The position numbers were made by a program, and so were the translations under genes. A stretch of 53,421 nucleotides of DNA, taken from assembly GCA_002505765.1 (NCBI GenBank), contig DAVZ01000018.1, forward strand, positions 1 through 53,421. The letters run 5' to 3'. The DNA is from Methanobacterium sp. UBA176 (GTDB lineage Archaea > Methanobacteriota > Methanobacteria > Methanobacteriales > Methanobacteriaceae). Position 1 is the first letter of the stretch; each line of letters starts with the position of its first letter. The notes beneath the pieces are model-generated. The model worked only from the letters and a program-made list of their open reading frames with translations, was not told the origin of the DNA and ran no database searches. This document shows, piece by piece, positions 1-8,113 of this stretch.

Positions 1-3
1 CCA

Positions 4-30
4 ACATGTGAAAAAGTTCACAATGCATGT
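4..30. repeat. Short hairpin beginning AACATGTGAA
   Basis: An inverted repeat with TGTGAA at 7-12 and TTCACA at 17-22, and outer arms ACATG and CATGT. The leading string CAACATGTGAAAA recurs at 8227-8239, and a variant, AACATGCGAAAA, occurs at 23761-23772. It is therefore probably a partial member of the dispersed hairpin family in this window. Confidence 0.45.
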
Positions 31-148
31 ACTCTTTTTTTATTTAAAACTCTAAATCTTATTATAAAAATAGCTAAAAATTTAATCAATAAACTAATTA
101 AAATAAAAATGAACCTTTGAGGTTCAGTCTGGAGTTGTTCTATTTGTA

Positions 149-421
149 TTATTTACAAAGCTGTATTTCAATAGCTGAAACATTTGTTGCTGTGCCTTCA
201 TTGCTCATTATTTCTTCTGTGCATATGTCTATATTGCCTATATCAACATCAGATATGAACCTATTTCTTACTATCTCAGCAACATCTACAGCCCTACTTA
301 TGGCTCTCCCCCTTGCCTTTAAAATTACTTCCGAAGTTCCACCGTTCATCTGGGTTACAACAGCTAAAACGTAGTTCATTACAGGTTTATTCCCAATGTA
401 CACAACATTTTCCTCTGACAT
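149..421 (-). CDS. alba: DNA/RNA-binding protein Alba
   Basis: This 90-residue protein matches the archaeal Alba family in length and pattern. It has a VVYIGNKPVMNYVLAV start, a glycine-rich GGTSEVILKARGRAISRAVD core, and a C-terminal half with the IDIC and IEIQL strands. Alba dimers coat archaeal chromosomal DNA and also bind RNA. The start at 421 is chosen because GGAGG lies five bases upstream; the open frame extends eight codons further up, into a leader hairpin. The gene stands alone. The leader (about 422-590) holds several strong inverted repeats, one of which touches the ribosome site, so translation may be modulated by RNA structure (inference). Confidence 0.93.
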   Translation of the reverse strand: MSEENVVYIGNKPVMNYVLAVVTQMNGGTSEVILKARGRAISRAVDVAEIVRNRFISDVDIGNIDICTEEIMSNEGTATNVSAIEIQLCK

Positions 422-432
422 CACTTTAACCT

Positions 433-563
433 CCAAAAAATTCAAAGAATTTTTGGGTTCTAAAACACAACGTGTTTAGGACATCGAAAGCTGCAAAAAC
501 TTCGTTTTCGCAAGCAAAGCTTTCGACAGGTTCCAAAAATTTGAAATTTTTGATAACCTCCAA
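433..563 (-). repeat. Cluster of inverted repeats in the alba leader
   Basis: Reading the + strand there are four consecutive palindromic units. The first is 433-456 (CCAAAAAATTC, AAA, GAATTTTTGG). The second is around 459-480 (CTAAAACAC and a GTGTTTAG partner). The third is about 484-530, with outer arms TCGAAAGCT and AGCTTTCGA enclosing a GCAAAAAC/GTTTTCGC hairpin. The fourth is about 531-560, with GGTT and AACC around AAAAATTT and AAATTTTT. They lie between a likely promoter and the alba start, so they are probably transcribed. They resemble double hairpins elsewhere in the window. Confidence 0.7.
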
Positions 564-610
564 AGAATAACCACATTTGTATGGCATTATATTATAATTA
601 TAGTCTTGTA

Positions 611-630
611 ATTAATATATATAGTTTATG
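611..630 (-). promoter_or_regulatory. alba: Candidate alba promoter (TATA box)
   Basis: On the minus strand the sequence CATAAACTATATATATTA resembles an archaeal BRE plus TATA box. It would place transcription start near 590 and give alba a leader of roughly 170 bases that includes all the hairpins. This rests on pattern recognition only. The rest of 446-805 is AT-rich with no gene. Confidence 0.4.
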
Positions 631-805
631 ATTTGATTTCATCTTTTTAAGACTAAAGGGTTAATAATAGGGATATTTTGGATTTATAACGTTTAACTAT
701 AGCTTTTATTGTGTTTTATTAATAAATTATACTTTTTATAAAAATTACGGCATTTAAAAAATAAAAATAATGAATTAGGCTATCTAAAAATAATTTCTGC
801 TGAAA

Positions 806-1564
806 TTATTTAAAATCCCTGAATACTATAGCTAATCCATTAATACTACCTATATCATCTTTAATAAGTGTAATACTACCCCTTATATGAGTTTCAACCT
901 CATCATTAGACTTTTTAATGGTTTTATCAAAGAAACTAATTGGAACATCTGGTGATCCATATATTTGGCCAATTTCTTTACTTAATACTTCAAATACGTC
1001 TACCAGTTTTTTACCCTCTTCGTCTTTTTCAAATTTACCAATGAGGTCTTGGGCAACAGGATTTATGAATTTGATCCGTCCCTCAGAATCCGTAACGATT
1101 ACTGCGTCATTTACGTTGTTAAGTACCGCCTGAAACAGTTGTTCATGATCTCTCAATCTTTTCTCGACTTTGTCCCTGTACAATGTTATTTCAATTGTTG
1201 TATGTAATTCACTCTCTTCAAAGGGCTTGTGAATAAATCCAAAGGGTTCTTTAAGAATATATCCTGAAGGTTCAGTTATTTTGGCTCTTTGCACTGTAAA
1301 AGAATCTGAATATGCGGTTAAATATATTACAGGTATGCTATACTTATCCCTAATTATTTCTGCAGCTTCTATACCGTCCATTTCCCCATCAAGCTGAATA
1401 TCCATAAGAATTAAGTCAGGTCTGATTTCACCTGCTTTTTTAATTGCTTCCTCCCCAGAAGAAACTAAATCAGGTACATCATATCCTGCACTTTCTAAAG
1501 CTCCTTTTATATCTTCTGCAGTGATTCTCTCGTCTTCAACGATTAAAATCCGCGTACCTACCAT
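806..1564 (-). CDS. Response regulator with receiver and PAS domains
   Basis: The receiver domain (residues about 5-120) has the acidic pair E10/D11, phosphoacceptor D55 in LILMD, and T83 in YLTAY. A PAS domain follows from about residue 135 (LNNVNDAVIVTDSEGRIKF). No DNA-binding or kinase domain is present, so it probably relays a signal by protein contact, as do many methanogen receiver-PAS proteins. The start at 1564 is chosen because GGTGA precedes it by five bases. Residues 98-105 (EPSGYILK) and 106-113 (EPFGFIHK) form an imperfect tandem duplication exactly where the conserved receiver lysine lies. No partner kinase gene is in the window. Confidence 0.88.
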   Translation of the reverse strand: MVGTRILIVEDERITAEDIKGALESAGYDVPDLVSSGEEAIKKAGEIRPDLILMDIQLDGEMDGIEAAEIIRDKYSIPVIYLTAYSDSFTVQRAKITEPSGYILKEPFGFIHKPFEESELHTTIEITLYRDKVEKRLRDHEQLFQAVLNNVNDAVIVTDSEGRIKFINPVAQDLIGKFEKDEEGKKLVDVFEVLSKEIGQIYGSPDVPISFFDKTIKKSNDEVETHIRGSITLIKDDIGSINGLAIVFRDFK

Positions 1565-1632
1565 TTTTTTCACCATTAATAGCGTATATTGTGGATTTAT
1601 TCTAATTATACTTAAACTTTATTATTTATCCT

Positions 1633-3150
1633 TTATCTTAATAATAAAATCTTGTTAATAGCATCTAATACTGCTTCTACACTTGCCATAACTATATCTT
1701 CTGTGGTAGATCTTCCTGTTGCACGATTTCCCTTCTTATCTCCCATTATTACAAATACCTCGGCAAGCGCATTTGTACCGCCAGTTACAGCTTTTATATT
1801 ATATTCTTGAAGTTCTATATCGGTTGTATCTACTAAAACACTTTGAATAGCATTTATAGCTGCATCAACTGGACCAACACCAGTTTTGGCTGCTGTTTTT
1901 ATTTCTCCATCAATATTGAGTTTTACGGTGGCGGTGGGCATAACGATGTTCCCAGTCATGACCGAAAAGCCTTCAAGCTTAACAATTTCTTCTTTTGCTT
2001 TTCCAATCACATTTTCAGCTAAAGCTTTTAAATCTGCATCAGTAACGCATATGCCTTTATCCCCAAGAGATTTAACCTGACGGAATATCTTATCAAATTG
2101 TTCATTGGTTATATCTATCCCATATTCATCTAATTTTGATTTAATGGCTTTAGCACCGGTATGTTTTCCTAAAATAATTTTTCTGGTGTGTCCAACCATT
2201 TCTGGAGTGATAGGTTCATAAGTTTCAGCTTTTTCAAGTACACCATGTACGTGAATACCTGCCTCATGTGCAAATGCATTTTCTCCCACTATGGCTTTAT
2301 TAGGGGGCATTTTTACCCCGGTAATTCTTGAAACAAATTCAGAGAGATTTACCAGTTTTTCTGTTTTAATATTCATTTTAATGCCATATTCAGTGATTAA
2401 TGACATCACTACCTCTTCTAAAGATGCATTTCCTGCTCTTTCTCCCAGTCCATTTACAGTTGTATGAACCTGCCCGGCTCCTGCTTCTACAGAGATCAGA
2501 GAGTTAGCAACTGCAAGTCCAAAGTCATCGTGGCAGTGAACACTTATTGGAATGCTTAAATGTTCATTAAGATTGTTTATAAGCCATTTCATTGATGTTG
2601 GAACCATTACTCCAACAGTATCAGGCACATTTATGTAATCTGCCCCTGCATCTTCAACTGCTTTATAGATTTCCTTTAGATAATCAAATTCTGTTCTTGT
2701 AGCGTCTTCCGCTGAAAATTCAGCTACAATGCCATGATCTTTAATATAATCCACTGCATCCACAGATTTGCTTAAAATTTCTTCTTTAGTCATTTTTAGC
2801 TTGTATTTTCTGTGGAGGGATGAAGTACCAATGAAAGTGTGTATATAATCAACGCCACAGTCAATTACAGCATCCAGATCTCCCTTTAATGGTCTTGCCA
2901 AACCACATATCTGGGCGTCTAATCCCAGTTTTAGAATTTCACGCGCTGCTTCCCTTTCACCGCTTGAAGCTGCAGGGAATCCCGCCTCTATCACATTAAC
3001 ACCAAGCTCATCAAGTCTTTTTGCAACTCTTATCTTTTCTTCTACAGTAATTGCAACTCCTGGTGTTTGTTCGCCGTCTCTTAGTGTCGTATCAAATATT
3101 CTTACCGTTTCCGGTAGATTCATCTGGTCTTTTACCTTTTCTATATACAT
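1633..3150 (-). CDS. leuA: 2-isopropylmalate synthase
   Basis: The enzyme condenses acetyl-CoA with 2-ketoisovalerate, the first committed step of leucine synthesis. The N-terminal TIM-barrel domain starts with DTTLRDGEQTPG and has the metal-binding HCHDDFGLA motif and GERAGNASLEE. The C-terminal regulatory domain carries TGVGPVDAAINAI and TGGTNALAEV. Methanogens also have the homologues CimA and AksA. EAGFPAASSGE and HTFIGTSSLHR fit LeuA better than CimA, which I recall as having a different substrate loop. The 505-residue length is typical. The first ATG is preceded by AAGGAGA. The ilv genes that supply its substrate are elsewhere in the window. Confidence 0.88.
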   Translation of the reverse strand: MYIEKVKDQMNLPETVRIFDTTLRDGEQTPGVAITVEEKIRVAKRLDELGVNVIEAGFPAASSGEREAAREILKLGLDAQICGLARPLKGDLDAVIDCGVDYIHTFIGTSSLHRKYKLKMTKEEILSKSVDAVDYIKDHGIVAEFSAEDATRTEFDYLKEIYKAVEDAGADYINVPDTVGVMVPTSMKWLINNLNEHLSIPISVHCHDDFGLAVANSLISVEAGAGQVHTTVNGLGERAGNASLEEVVMSLITEYGIKMNIKTEKLVNLSEFVSRITGVKMPPNKAIVGENAFAHEAGIHVHGVLEKAETYEPITPEMVGHTRKIILGKHTGAKAIKSKLDEYGIDITNEQFDKIFRQVKSLGDKGICVTDADLKALAENVIGKAKEEIVKLEGFSVMTGNIVMPTATVKLNIDGEIKTAAKTGVGPVDAAINAIQSVLVDTTDIELQEYNIKAVTGGTNALAEVFVIMGDKKGNRATGRSTTEDIVMASVEAVLDAINKILLLR

Positions 3151-3261
3151 AAAATTCTTCTCCTTTTGGTTTGGCTGTATAATTTATGGGGATACCTTAT
3201 AAAAAAATTTTGATAATTTGAAGAACATTTAGAAAAATATAGATTTCACCAAACTTTAACA

Positions 3262-4053
3262 TCAAGAACCAATAACAAGGCTCAATGAATTCCTTATCCC
3301 TGGGGCAAGACCCAAAATAAATATCGCAAGCTTCAGCATGTTTTTAATGGTATTATCTTCAATATATTCATCAATTACATAAAGTGCTCCCAAAATAACA
3401 ACTATTTTTAAGGGAAACATTACAAAGGCAGTTCCTGCAAGGTTTGTAAGCGCATTGGGGAGCACATGCTGCTCGCTGTAGCCGTAAAAGTCAACAGCTA
3501 TAAATGTGGAAGATGCATCAAATAGATGGGCTAATAGTGCACTTAAATTCAGTTTATCTTTTAAAAGATTCCATTTATACCTTAAAAGTATGAAGATAGA
3601 AGATACAGCTCCCCAGGAAACTAATATTTCTAAAAGTGCTGCAAAATTAAGTTGATTAATGTGGAGAATATTTGGAATACATAAAATAACCCCCACAACA
3701 ATCATTAAATACCTGTAATCAAAATTAATTTTCCTTTCAACATACACTGATACCAGAAGAGTTATGATTGTTATAAAACCCGTCAAAACATAGATTCCAG
3801 GAGTTACAAGCCAGAGTACCAGAGGATAAATTCCATTATCTACAAGGGCTCTTGCACTTGATCCGAAGAAAATAAAGGGAATTAAAGGAATTAAAAGGTC
3901 TCCAGGATCTTTTTTAATGTATTTAAACATCTTTATGACTAATATCACAGCAATTCCCAGTATTATACCGAAAACAATTGTATTTAACAGGGTATAGCCC
4001 GGATGAAGGTACAGAAAATTATCCTGAATAAATTTTGAAAGTTCTGAGAACAT
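3262..4053 (-). CDS. DUF63 family membrane protein
   Basis: A roughly 263-residue hydrophobic protein with about seven to eight predicted membrane segments. Sequence features such as HPGYTLLNT near the start, GSSARALVDNG, and the long LFDASSTFIAVDFYGY segment match the archaeal DUF63 family, whose function is unknown. The start is uncertain. An in-frame TTG at 4068 gives five more residues, and neither it nor the ATG at 4053 has a clear ribosome site, so the transcript may be leaderless. It lies between leuA and the stress protein on the same strand. Confidence 0.75.
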   Translation of the reverse strand: MFSELSKFIQDNFLYLHPGYTLLNTIVFGIILGIAVILVIKMFKYIKKDPGDLLIPLIPFIFFGSSARALVDNGIYPLVLWLVTPGIYVLTGFITIITLLVSVYVERKINFDYRYLMIVVGVILCIPNILHINQLNFAALLEILVSWGAVSSIFILLRYKWNLLKDKLNLSALLAHLFDASSTFIAVDFYGYSEQHVLPNALTNLAGTAFVMFPLKIVVILGALYVIDEYIEDNTIKNMLKLAIFILGLAPGIRNSLSLVIGS

Positions 4054-4105
4054 AGACTTAATAGACAATTGTTTAATTTAAATTTTATCGCTTGAGGAAA
4101 TCAAT

Positions 4106-4549
4106 TTATGATATTACAGTAACTGGCACCTTTGCTCCTCTAACCACTTTATCAGTAACGCTTCCGATAAAGAATTTTTCTATCCCATGTTTGCCTGATT
4201 TGCCCATTACTACCTGATCCACACTTTCCTCATCGATAGTTTTAAGTATGACATCAGCAGCTTTACCCTGTTTGATTTTAGTGATTAAATTAACCTCTTT
4301 ACAATGACCTTCGCATTTAGCATCCTCAATTTTTTGCTTAAAATCTTCAACTGCTTTTTCACCTTCTTCCCTCAAACTTTCTTCAAGCTGCTCCCTTAAA
4401 TCACGCTGTGGTAATGCGTTAAGATAATCTGTATCAATTACATATAATACAATTATTTCATCTCCAAGACCTGCCATAGTAATAGCGTTTTCTCCTGCTG
4501 CTTCTGCCTGTTTTGATCCATCTGTAGGAACCAAAATTTTTTGAGTCAT
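4106..4549 (-). CDS. Universal stress protein (UspA family)
   Basis: A single-domain Usp of 147 residues, the usual size. It begins with the KILVPTDGSKQAE strand-loop and ends with the ATP-binding signature GKSGKHGIEKFFIGSVTDKV, which fits the G-2x-G-9x-G(S/T) pattern of ATP-binding Usps. Residues 65-95 form a charged helical stretch. GGAGG lies seven bases before the ATG. The partner process is unknown; such proteins are common in multiple copies in methanogens. Confidence 0.9.
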   Translation of the reverse strand: MTQKILVPTDGSKQAEAAGENAITMAGLGDEIIVLYVIDTDYLNALPQRDLREQLEESLREEGEKAVEDFKQKIEDAKCEGHCKEVNLITKIKQGKAADVILKTIDEESVDQVVMGKSGKHGIEKFFIGSVTDKVVRGAKVPVTVIS

Positions 4550-4609
4550 AATTACCTCCAGAGATTAATTTCCTGATTGTTATAATAATAAATTGATATT
4601 TAATTAAAT

Positions 4610-5260
4610 TTACTGCATCTTTTTAATCTTTTTATTGATAACTTCCTTTAATATTAAAGGTAATGGAGTTCTATCTCCAAATACGTTGGTTTTCCCTGAT
4701 AAAATAACATCAATTATGCTTTCAAGGGAAAAATCTGCCTCTAATTCTGTTACACAGCTTCCAATGGCACCCAGAAAATGGGCATCGCTTGCCCCTAACT
4801 GAGGTAATCCCCTTTCTTCGGCAAGTTTTTTAGCGCGCCAGTTTGAATAACCAAATATATAACGTGAATTTAGAGTTTCAACTGCATCTACATCCAGATC
4901 TTTAATCACATCACACAACCCTTCCCTATAGCGTACAAAGGGATGTGGAGCTATCGCTATACCCCCCATATCTTTTATAGCTTCAACAGTGTCTTCAGGA
5001 GACATGTATGAGGTAATTTCTTCTTTAATACCAATTGCAACTATGTGGCCTTTTCTGGTACTTACCTCCATTGCAGGAATAACGATAAAGTTATCAAAAT
5101 CCTTAGAATATTCAATTCCACGTATAGAACCTTTAATTGAGTTATGATCTGCAATTGCAATGGCATCAAGACCTATTTTCATAGAATATTTAACTATCTC
5201 CTTGGGACTCATTCTTGAATCGGTGGAATATATGCTGTGAATATGCGGGTCTATTATCAT
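4610..5260 (-). CDS. PHP domain metal-dependent phosphoesterase
   Basis: The 216-residue PHP domain shows the metal-ligand motifs in order: DPHIHSIYSTD, ADHNSIKG, APHPF and GASDAHF. PHP proteins of this size are usually phosphoesterases acting on small phosphates or nucleic acid ends; the substrate cannot be told from sequence. The start ATG overlaps the stop of the upstream DUF1786 gene by four bases (ATGA), so the two are translationally coupled and probably act in one process. Confidence 0.85.
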   Translation of the reverse strand: MIIDPHIHSIYSTDSRMSPKEIVKYSMKIGLDAIAIADHNSIKGSIRGIEYSKDFDNFIVIPAMEVSTRKGHIVAIGIKEEITSYMSPEDTVEAIKDMGGIAIAPHPFVRYREGLCDVIKDLDVDAVETLNSRYIFGYSNWRAKKLAEERGLPQLGASDAHFLGAIGSCVTELEADFSLESIIDVILSGKTNVFGDRTPLPLILKEVINKKIKKMQ

Positions 5261-6297
5261 TTCATTTCTCCATTATTTAGCATAATTGCCTTTATAAGCC
5301 CTACAGGACCTGTCATCATGACATCTCCTGCAGGAGCGGCGTAATGCACCTTTAAATCAGTTTCTTCCAGTATATTTCGGCGGGGTCCAGTGGCAACAAC
5401 CGCTTCAAATTGCCCTATTGGTGATAGTGACCATGCTCCATGGCCATGATCATTGTGTATTTCTTCATGAGTAATATTTCCATTTGCCAGTTTATTTACA
5501 TACTTTCCAATCTTTTCATGGGTTAAAATTCCTGTATGGTGTTCAAAAACTCCATATATTTTTCCTTTATTGAATGCGGCCGCCAATGTATGCCCGTTTC
5601 CTATATCCATAATTATAAATTTCTTAAGTGTTTTAACGTAATGGTCGCATGTGGCTCCACATACAGATGCAAATTTTGAATCCATAACTGCAAGATTGTA
5701 ACCCTTAAACATTCTAAATGCTGCATTGATTCGTGTAAAATAATCCGGCGCCCATCCAAAGTATGCGAATTCCTCTGGAAGCCTGGGTTTATCTAATGTT
5801 TCCTTTATTTTCATAAATCTAAAGTTTCGATCTCCCATTCCCTTCATATACCCATGATCCTGAACTGCTATTCCCAGGAAGTCAAAATCAGGATCCACAT
5901 CAAATCTGGATAAAACATCCTCTATTGCTTTTAAATCAACATCTTTAAGTTCAATATTTCTAAGATCTTTATATCTCTCTATTTCAGTTTCAGGTATTAT
6001 ATGGACTCCAATTGATTTAACATAATCTAAATTGTCCCTTATGGTTCTTGCAGCGTGTTCGGTCATGAAAACTTTATAACCTCTATTTAGATGATTTTCA
6101 ATGGCTTTATTGATCGGACCTCCGCCCATCGTCTCTCCGCTGATAAATAAATCTTCATTACTCTTTCTTATCTCTTTTGCAATAATTCTGGTTGGAGAGG
6201 GCATTACCAATTTAGGTGAGTTTTCTATAGATTGATTAGAATCATAAAACATTATATCCTGGGTTCCAACACCTACATCAACTGCTAAAATCTTCAT
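5257..6297 (-). CDS. DUF1786 family protein
   Basis: A 346-residue soluble protein matching the archaeal DUF1786 (COG4012) family, which is often mislabelled pyruvate formate-lyase activating enzyme. The opening ILAVDVGVGTQDIMFYD and the later FIIMDIGNGHTLAAAF look like the phosphate-binding loops of an ASKHA (actin/hexokinase-like) fold, suggesting nucleotide binding (inference). There is no CxxxCxxC cluster, so it is not a radical SAM enzyme. It is coupled to the PHP gene downstream. No clear ribosome site precedes the ATG. It is divergent from trpB2. Confidence 0.75.
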   Translation of the reverse strand: MKILAVDVGVGTQDIMFYDSNQSIENSPKLVMPSPTRIIAKEIRKSNEDLFISGETMGGGPINKAIENHLNRGYKVFMTEHAARTIRDNLDYVKSIGVHIIPETEIERYKDLRNIELKDVDLKAIEDVLSRFDVDPDFDFLGIAVQDHGYMKGMGDRNFRFMKIKETLDKPRLPEEFAYFGWAPDYFTRINAAFRMFKGYNLAVMDSKFASVCGATCDHYVKTLKKFIIMDIGNGHTLAAAFNKGKIYGVFEHHTGILTHEKIGKYVNKLANGNITHEEIHNDHGHGAWSLSPIGQFEAVVATGPRRNILEETDLKVHYAAPAGDVMMTGPVGLIKAIMLNNGEMK

Positions 6298-6354
6298 GCT
6301 ATTATATTTAATTTTATATCTTAAGAAATCATATGAATTTCAAACTGTAATATA

Positions 6355-6369
6355 GTACAAATATGTACA
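6355..6369. promoter_or_regulatory. TRP-box-like operator of trpB2
   Basis: The sequence GTACAAATATGTACA holds a TGTACA box and an imperfect inverted partner (TTGTAC on the other strand). In Methanothermobacter the repressor TrpY binds TGTACA boxes at the trp operon and at trpB2 (established knowledge). Here the box sits directly upstream of the likely BRE/TATA, consistent with repression. Confidence 0.6.
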
Positions 6370-6371
6370 AC

Positions 6372-6385
6372 AAAGGTTTTAAATA
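6372..6385 (+). promoter_or_regulatory. trpB2 promoter (BRE/TATA)
   Basis: AAAGG followed by TTTTAAATAA resembles an archaeal BRE plus TATA box. Transcription would start near 6407, leaving a short leader with GGTGA before the ATG at 6427. Confidence 0.5.
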
Positions 6386-6426
6386 ACACCCTAAAGTCAT
6401 ATATAATATAAGAAAACGGTGATTAG

Positions 6427-7722
6427 ATGTATAAAGTTACATTATCAGAGAAAGAAATTCCAAAAAAATGGTATAACATCGTTGCAGACTTGCCGGTGGA
6501 ACTACCAATGCCCGATCAAACAGAAGAAGGGCGGCAGATTGAAAGTTTACCCAAAATATTTTCTAAAGGTGTTTTAAAACAGGAAATGTCCCGGGATAGA
6601 TGGATTGACATTCCAAAGGAAGTAAGAAAAGTTTACAAAATGATTGGAAGGCCAAGTCCGCTATTCAGGGCAACAGGACTTGAAGATTATCTCGATACCC
6701 CAGCAAAGATCTACTACAAAAGGGAAGATTATTCCCCAACAGGAAGCCATAAATTAAATACAGCCATTGCACAGGCATATTACGCAAAGCAGGATGGTGT
6801 TGAACGTCTTACAACAGAAACTGGTGCCGGACAATGGGGTACAGCCTTATCACTTGCATGTTCTATGATGGATCTTGACTGTACAGTTTACATGGTTAGA
6901 GTTTCATTTGAGCAAAAACCATACAGAAAAACCATTATGCAGATCTACGATGGAGAAGTTATCCCTTCACCGAGTGATAAAACCGAATTTGGAAGGAAAA
7001 TGTTAGCTGAAGATCCAAATCATCCCGGTTCACTTGGAATCGCAATATCTGAAGCAATGGAGCAGGCTTTACAAGACGAGAAGACTTATTACTCTCTTGG
7101 AAGTGTTTTAAATCACGTTCTCCTCCATCAAACAGTTATTGGTCTTGAAACCAAAAAACAAATGGAAATAATCGGTGAAGACCCGGATTTAATCATCGGA
7201 TGCGTGGGTGGTGGAAGTAACTTTGGAGGAGCTGTTTTTCCATTCGTTAAGGATCAGTTGGATGAAAAAATTGAATGTAAATTCATAGCAGCAGAGCCTT
7301 CATCATGTCCAACTCTTACAAAAGGGAAATACAGATACGATTTTGGTGACACAGCAGGCCTAACACCGCTTCTAAAAATGTACACACTGGGTCATGACTT
7401 CGTGCCTCCATCTGTGCATGCAGGAGGTCTCCGTTATCATGGTATGGCATCTCTTGTTTCATTACTCGTCCACGAGGGAATTATAGAAGCTCGTTCAGTT
7501 GGACAGGAAGACGTATTCAAGAGCGGTACCACATTTGCAAAATGTGAAGGCGTAGTTCCTGCTCCAGAAACCTGTCACGCCATAAAAATAGGAATTGATG
7601 AAGCATTAGAGTGTAAGAAGAACAAAGAAGAAAAAAACATAATTATTAACTTCTCAGGACACGGAATGCTTGACCTTAAAGGTTACGATGACTTTATAAA
7701 CGGTACTCTTAAAGGAAAATAA
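6427..7722 (+). CDS. trpB2: Tryptophan synthase beta chain, TrpB2 type
   Basis: The PLP enzyme makes tryptophan from serine and indole. The PLP lysine is K109 in GSHKLNTA, and the phosphate-binding loop is GCVGGGSNFGGA. The 431-residue length, with an N-terminal extension and YDGEVIPSPSDKTEFGRK insertions, marks the TrpB2 group rather than the roughly 400-residue TrpB1 that pairs with TrpA. No trpA or other trp gene is adjacent, as expected for stand-alone TrpB2. The start is supported by GGTGA six bases upstream. A TGTACA operator lies just upstream of its promoter. Confidence 0.93.
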   Translation: MYKVTLSEKEIPKKWYNIVADLPVELPMPDQTEEGRQIESLPKIFSKGVLKQEMSRDRWIDIPKEVRKVYKMIGRPSPLFRATGLEDYLDTPAKIYYKREDYSPTGSHKLNTAIAQAYYAKQDGVERLTTETGAGQWGTALSLACSMMDLDCTVYMVRVSFEQKPYRKTIMQIYDGEVIPSPSDKTEFGRKMLAEDPNHPGSLGIAISEAMEQALQDEKTYYSLGSVLNHVLLHQTVIGLETKKQMEIIGEDPDLIIGCVGGGSNFGGAVFPFVKDQLDEKIECKFIAAEPSSCPTLTKGKYRYDFGDTAGLTPLLKMYTLGHDFVPPSVHAGGLRYHGMASLVSLLVHEGIIEARSVGQEDVFKSGTTFAKCEGVVPAPETCHAIKIGIDEALECKKNKEEKNIIINFSGHGMLDLKGYDDFINGTLKGK

Positions 7723-7732
7723 TTCCTTATAA

Positions 7733-8041
7733 CTATTTTATTAATTCATGCTTGTAATCATCAATTACTACTTCATTGATGGCTACTTTGTACCATTCAA
7801 TAAATCTCTGGACTTCCTTTTCTTTGAGTTCTTCATTATCAATTTCTGAAGGCTTTAATTCCACACTGATTAGAGCACTTTTGTCAGATTCATTATATTT
7901 ATACTTAATTTTCCTATCGTATTTAATTTTTCTATCGTATTGGCCCACTATAATTTCAAGCATTTTCTTGTATACAGGATTAATTCCGATATCTATAAAC
8001 TGTAATTCATTCTGACTGGATTCTTTAAGATATTTTATCAT
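7733..8041 (-). CDS. Hypothetical protein with an 18-bp tandem repeat
   Basis: An unrecognised charged protein of 102 residues with no signal peptide or membrane segment. The start at 8041 follows AGGTGA at five bases; an in-frame GTG at 8050 overlaps that site and is less likely. Codons for YDRKIK are duplicated head to tail (7905-7922 and 7923-7940, one mismatch). It is convergent with trpB2. Function unknown. Confidence 0.6.
   Translation of the reverse strand: MIKYLKESSQNELQFIDIGINPVYKKMLEIIVGQYDRKIKYDRKIKYKYNESDKSALISVELKPSEIDNEELKEKEVQRFIEWYKVAINEVVIDDYKHELIK
7905..7940. repeat. 18-bp in-frame tandem duplication
   Basis: Two adjacent 18-base units differing at one position, in the coding region of the small gene at 7733-8041. 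Each encodes the six residues YDRKIK. The near identity suggests a recent slippage or duplication event. Confidence 0.85.
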
Positions 8042-8113
8042 TTTTCTCACCTAACTGAAGAATTTATCTTTAATAAGTATTTGTTTTTCATGATTATTAT
8101 TTTTTTAGGAGGT

